A stretch of DNA of 33,006 bases, taken from the NCBI GenBank assembly GCA_949282255.1, contig CASDPA010000024.1:1-33006 (forward strand), written 5' to 3'. The first letter of the stretch is position 1. Every line of letters begins with the position of its first letter. The notes under the pieces are model-generated. The model was given only the letters and a program-made list of their open reading frames with translations. It was not told the DNA's origin and searched no databases. Of this stretch, positions 31,566 to 33,006 are shown piece after piece. The translations under genes were made by a program, and so were the position numbers. The stretch is from an uncultured Spirochaetales bacterium. GTDB lineage: Bacteria > Spirochaetota > Spirochaetia > Sphaerochaetales > Sphaerochaetaceae.

Positions 31566-31865
31566 TGAGAGCGGGAAAAGGCATACACAAGGTTTTTGCC
31601 ACAAAACTGAAATCCTGAGGAAACCTACATTAAAAAAAGCTATTTCAATAGTTGGGACAAACACCTTCTTATCTTACTGACAGCCATCCGGACCTTCTGC
31701 CCTTTTTTGTACTGGGAATTCAAGTGAAATCCGCTTTTGTGAGCAGCGAAACCATAAATTTTGTCCCTTCATAAATGAAACACCCTTTCAAAAAAAGGGA
31801 AACGCTTTTATACTGTCATATTGGGTATGGATGATTCCGCCTGTTATATTTAGGAGAAGAAAAAA
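31566..31865. other. Intergenic region between tyrA and pta
   Basis: About 300 bases with no credible gene on either strand; a 17-codon ATG frame at 31566 lacks a ribosome site. It contains an 8-bp inverted repeat GGGACAAA (31654-31661)/TTTGTCCC (31760-31767) spaced by 98 nt, a TTCAT-AA-ATGAA palindrome near 31768-31779, a CCCTTT/AAAGGG hairpin at 31783-31800 and the pta promoter. No structured RNA family was recognised. Confidence 0.5.
31786..31814 (+). promoter_or_regulatory. Promoter of pta
   Basis: TTTCAA (31786-31791), 17-nt spacer, TATACT (31809-31814), leaving a leader of about 45 nt with AGGAGA before the ATG. The -35 overlaps the CCCTTT/AAAGGG hairpin. Confidence 0.55.
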
Positions 31866-32870
31866 ATGAGTTCATTCAGCGACAAGATGAAGGATCTCGC
31901 CAGGAAGGCCAATAAAACCCTCGTTCTGGCAGAAGGTCTTGAAGAAAGAACGGTTAAGGCAGCCAGGAAGATCATGGATGAGAAGCTTGCAAAGAAGGTA
32001 ATCCTCGTCGGAGAAAAGGCAAAGGTCGAGGCATTCGCTTCCTCTTTGGAAGTCGATCTCGAGGGAATCGAGATTTCCGATCCCCAGACAAGCCCGCTCA
32101 AGGCGGAATTCGCTCATGAATATTATGAACTTAGAAAGCATAAGGGAATGACGGAGGAACAGGCTCTTATCGACATAGTGGACATGCTCCGCTGGGGAGC
32201 CATGCTTGTGCATACAGGAAAGGCGGATGCGATGGTTGCTGGAGCCGAAAGCACTACAGCAAACGTTTTGAGAGCCGCATTCAACATCATAAAATGCCGC
32301 CCTGGCATCAAGAGTGCATCCAGCTGCTTCGTCATGGCTACGGACAAGACAAACTATGGGGTCAACGGCTCATTCATCTTTGCCGACTGCGCAACCATTC
32401 CGAATCCGACAGCCGAACAGCTTGCAGAGATTGCTGAAATGAGCGCCGACAGCTGCAGGACATTCCTCGAAGCGGAGCCGGTTGTGGCTCTTCTCAGCTA
32501 CTCTACAAAGGGCTCTGCGAAAGGCGATCTTGTCGACAAGGTTGTGACAGCGACAAATCTTGTGAAGGCAAAATGCCCGGATCTCAAGGTCGATGGAGAG
32601 CTGCAGCTTGATGCATCCATTGTGGACAAGGTTGCAAAACAGAAAGCTCCAGGATCTGAAGTGGCGGGACATGCCAACGTCCTTGTATTCCCTGACCTCC
32701 AGGCAGGAAATATCGGATACAAGCTCGTACAGCGCCTTGCAGGAGCTGAGGCATACGGCCCGATATTACAGGGATTTGCAAAACCGATCTCAGATCTTTC
32801 CAGAGGCTGCTCGGTCGATGACATCGTCGTCACAAGCGCGATTACGCTTGCCCAGAGTGCAAAGAACTAA
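31866..32870 (+). CDS. pta: Phosphate acetyltransferase
   Basis: 334 residues, the short class I form. It interconverts acetyl-CoA and acetyl phosphate, normally with acetate kinase to make ATP in fermentation; ackA is not in the window. Family marks: [72 protein letters not shown] and the C-terminal [54 protein letters not shown] precedes the ATG. Terminator directly after. Confidence 0.97.
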   Translation: MSSFSDKMKDLARKANKTLVLAEGLEERTVKAARKIMDEKLAKKVILVGEKAKVEAFASSLEVDLEGIEISDPQTSPLKAEFAHEYYELRKHKGMTEEQALIDIVDMLRWGAMLVHTGKADAMVAGAESTTANVLRAAFNIIKCRPGIKSASSCFVMATDKTNYGVNGSFIFADCATIPNPTAEQLAEIAEMSADSCRTFLEAEPVVALLSYSTKGSAKGDLVDKVVTATNLVKAKCPDLKVDGELQLDASIVDKVAKQKAPGSEVAGHANVLVFPDLQAGNIGYKLVQRLAGAEAYGPILQGFAKPISDLSRGCSVDDIVVTSAITLAQSAKN

Positions 32871-32884
32871 GGAAAAGACAAAAC

Positions 32885-32913
32885 GCGGCAGAAAACCTGC
32901 CGCATTCTTTTTG
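32885..32913 (+). terminator. Terminator of pta
   Basis: GCGGCAG (32885-32891), AAAAC loop, CTGCCGC (32897-32903), then ATTCTTTTT, 14 bases past the stop. Confidence 0.9.
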
Positions 32914-32920
32914 TGCAACG

Positions 32921-32945
32921 AAAACCTCCGTTTCGAACGGAGGTT
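32921..32945 (-). terminator. Terminator of a minus-strand gene entering from the right edge
   Basis: Perfect 10-bp stem AACCTCCGTT (32923-32932)/AACGGAGGTT (32936-32945) with a 3-nt loop, followed on the minus strand by TTTTC. It sits 10 bases past a minus-strand stop codon at 32956-32958. Confidence 0.8.
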
Positions 32946-32955
32946 CCGGAAAGCT

Positions 32956-33006
32956 TTAGCTATACATAAAAATGAAAACCTGTCCGATAATCGTAGGTGT
33001 AACAAC
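32956..33006 (-). CDS. C-terminal 16 codons of an unidentified protein, cut by window edge
   Basis: On the minus strand the frame entering at 33006 reads VVTPTIIGQVFIFMYS and stops with TAA at 32958-32956. The strong terminator just beyond supports a gene ending here. The residues are hydrophobic, perhaps a membrane segment or beta-strand, too short to identify. Confidence 0.35.
   Translation of the reverse strand, partial: VVTPTIIGQVFIFMYS

Noticed and set aside
31654..31767. Inverted repeat GGGACAAA/TTTGTCCC as a possible mobile element or structured RNA
   Set aside because: Only 8 bp with a 98-nt gap and no internal gene or further pairing; chance is likely in AT-rich intergenic DNA.
1..33006. 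CRISPR arrays, tRNA or rRNA genes
   Set aside because: No regularly spaced repeats and no cloverleaf-like or rRNA-like segments were seen by eye in the intergenic gaps.

Overview
The window looks like a chromosomal segment from a spirochaete, most likely a Sphaerochaeta- or Treponema-like member of the Spirochaetales. This is inference. The main clues are a UPF0164/FadL-like outer-membrane protein paired with a large lipoprotein, a periplasmic binding protein whose signal peptide ends in a FAGGASE-type motif, several Cys-lipoboxes, and biotin scavenging by BioY with no biotin-synthesis genes here. Base composition is moderate. Genes are tightly packed, with many 1-20 nt overlaps. No tRNA, rRNA or CRISPR array was seen.

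Layout. 1-100: 3' end of a probable ISL3-family insertion sequence. 291-4340 (minus): an aminoacyl-tRNA synthetase operon gltX-glyS-tyrS ending in a clear terminator. 4415-8725 (minus): a five-gene, nearly gapless unit encoding a CpsB-type PHP phosphatase, an RloA-like ATPase, an RloB-like TOPRIM protein, a 7-TM LuxR-type regulator and an alpha/beta hydrolase. 8955-11260 (minus): three genes of unknown function including a lipoprotein. 11364-11516 (plus): a 50-residue acidic protein. 11673-14457 (plus): a three-gene ABC importer of the COG2984/TrpXYZ type. 14569-17264 (minus): FadL-like outer-membrane protein plus lipoprotein. 17450-18808 (plus): MATE exporter. 18840-22485 (minus): the conserved rplU-rpmA-obg-nadD-yqeK-(lipoprotein)-rsfS cluster. 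22679-23224 (plus): TetR regulator. 23216-26008 (minus): birA-argS. 26079-29519 (plus): Ktr/Trk potassium uptake pair, bioY, serine acetyltransferase. 29488-31505 (minus): prephenate-dehydrogenase-like gene and mtaB. 31866-32870 (plus): phosphate acetyltransferase. The right edge holds the probable last codons of another minus-strand gene and its terminator.

Most interesting points. (1) The PHP/ATPase/RloB/LuxR/hydrolase unit resembles ATPase-TOPRIM defence pairs such as AbiL or PARIS, yet both core proteins lack residues expected at their catalytic sites while their frames stay intact. (2) At least four, perhaps seven, transcription units have a -10 hexamer only 6-11 nt before the start codon and no Shine-Dalgarno sequence, suggesting leaderless mRNAs; genes inside operons usually have a good GGAGG. 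(3) A perfect 11-bp inverted repeat, very similar to the enterobacterial BirA operator, overlaps the bioY promoter and start codon, and a BirA with an N-terminal helix-turn-helix is encoded 2 kb away. The downstream cysE may share that control.
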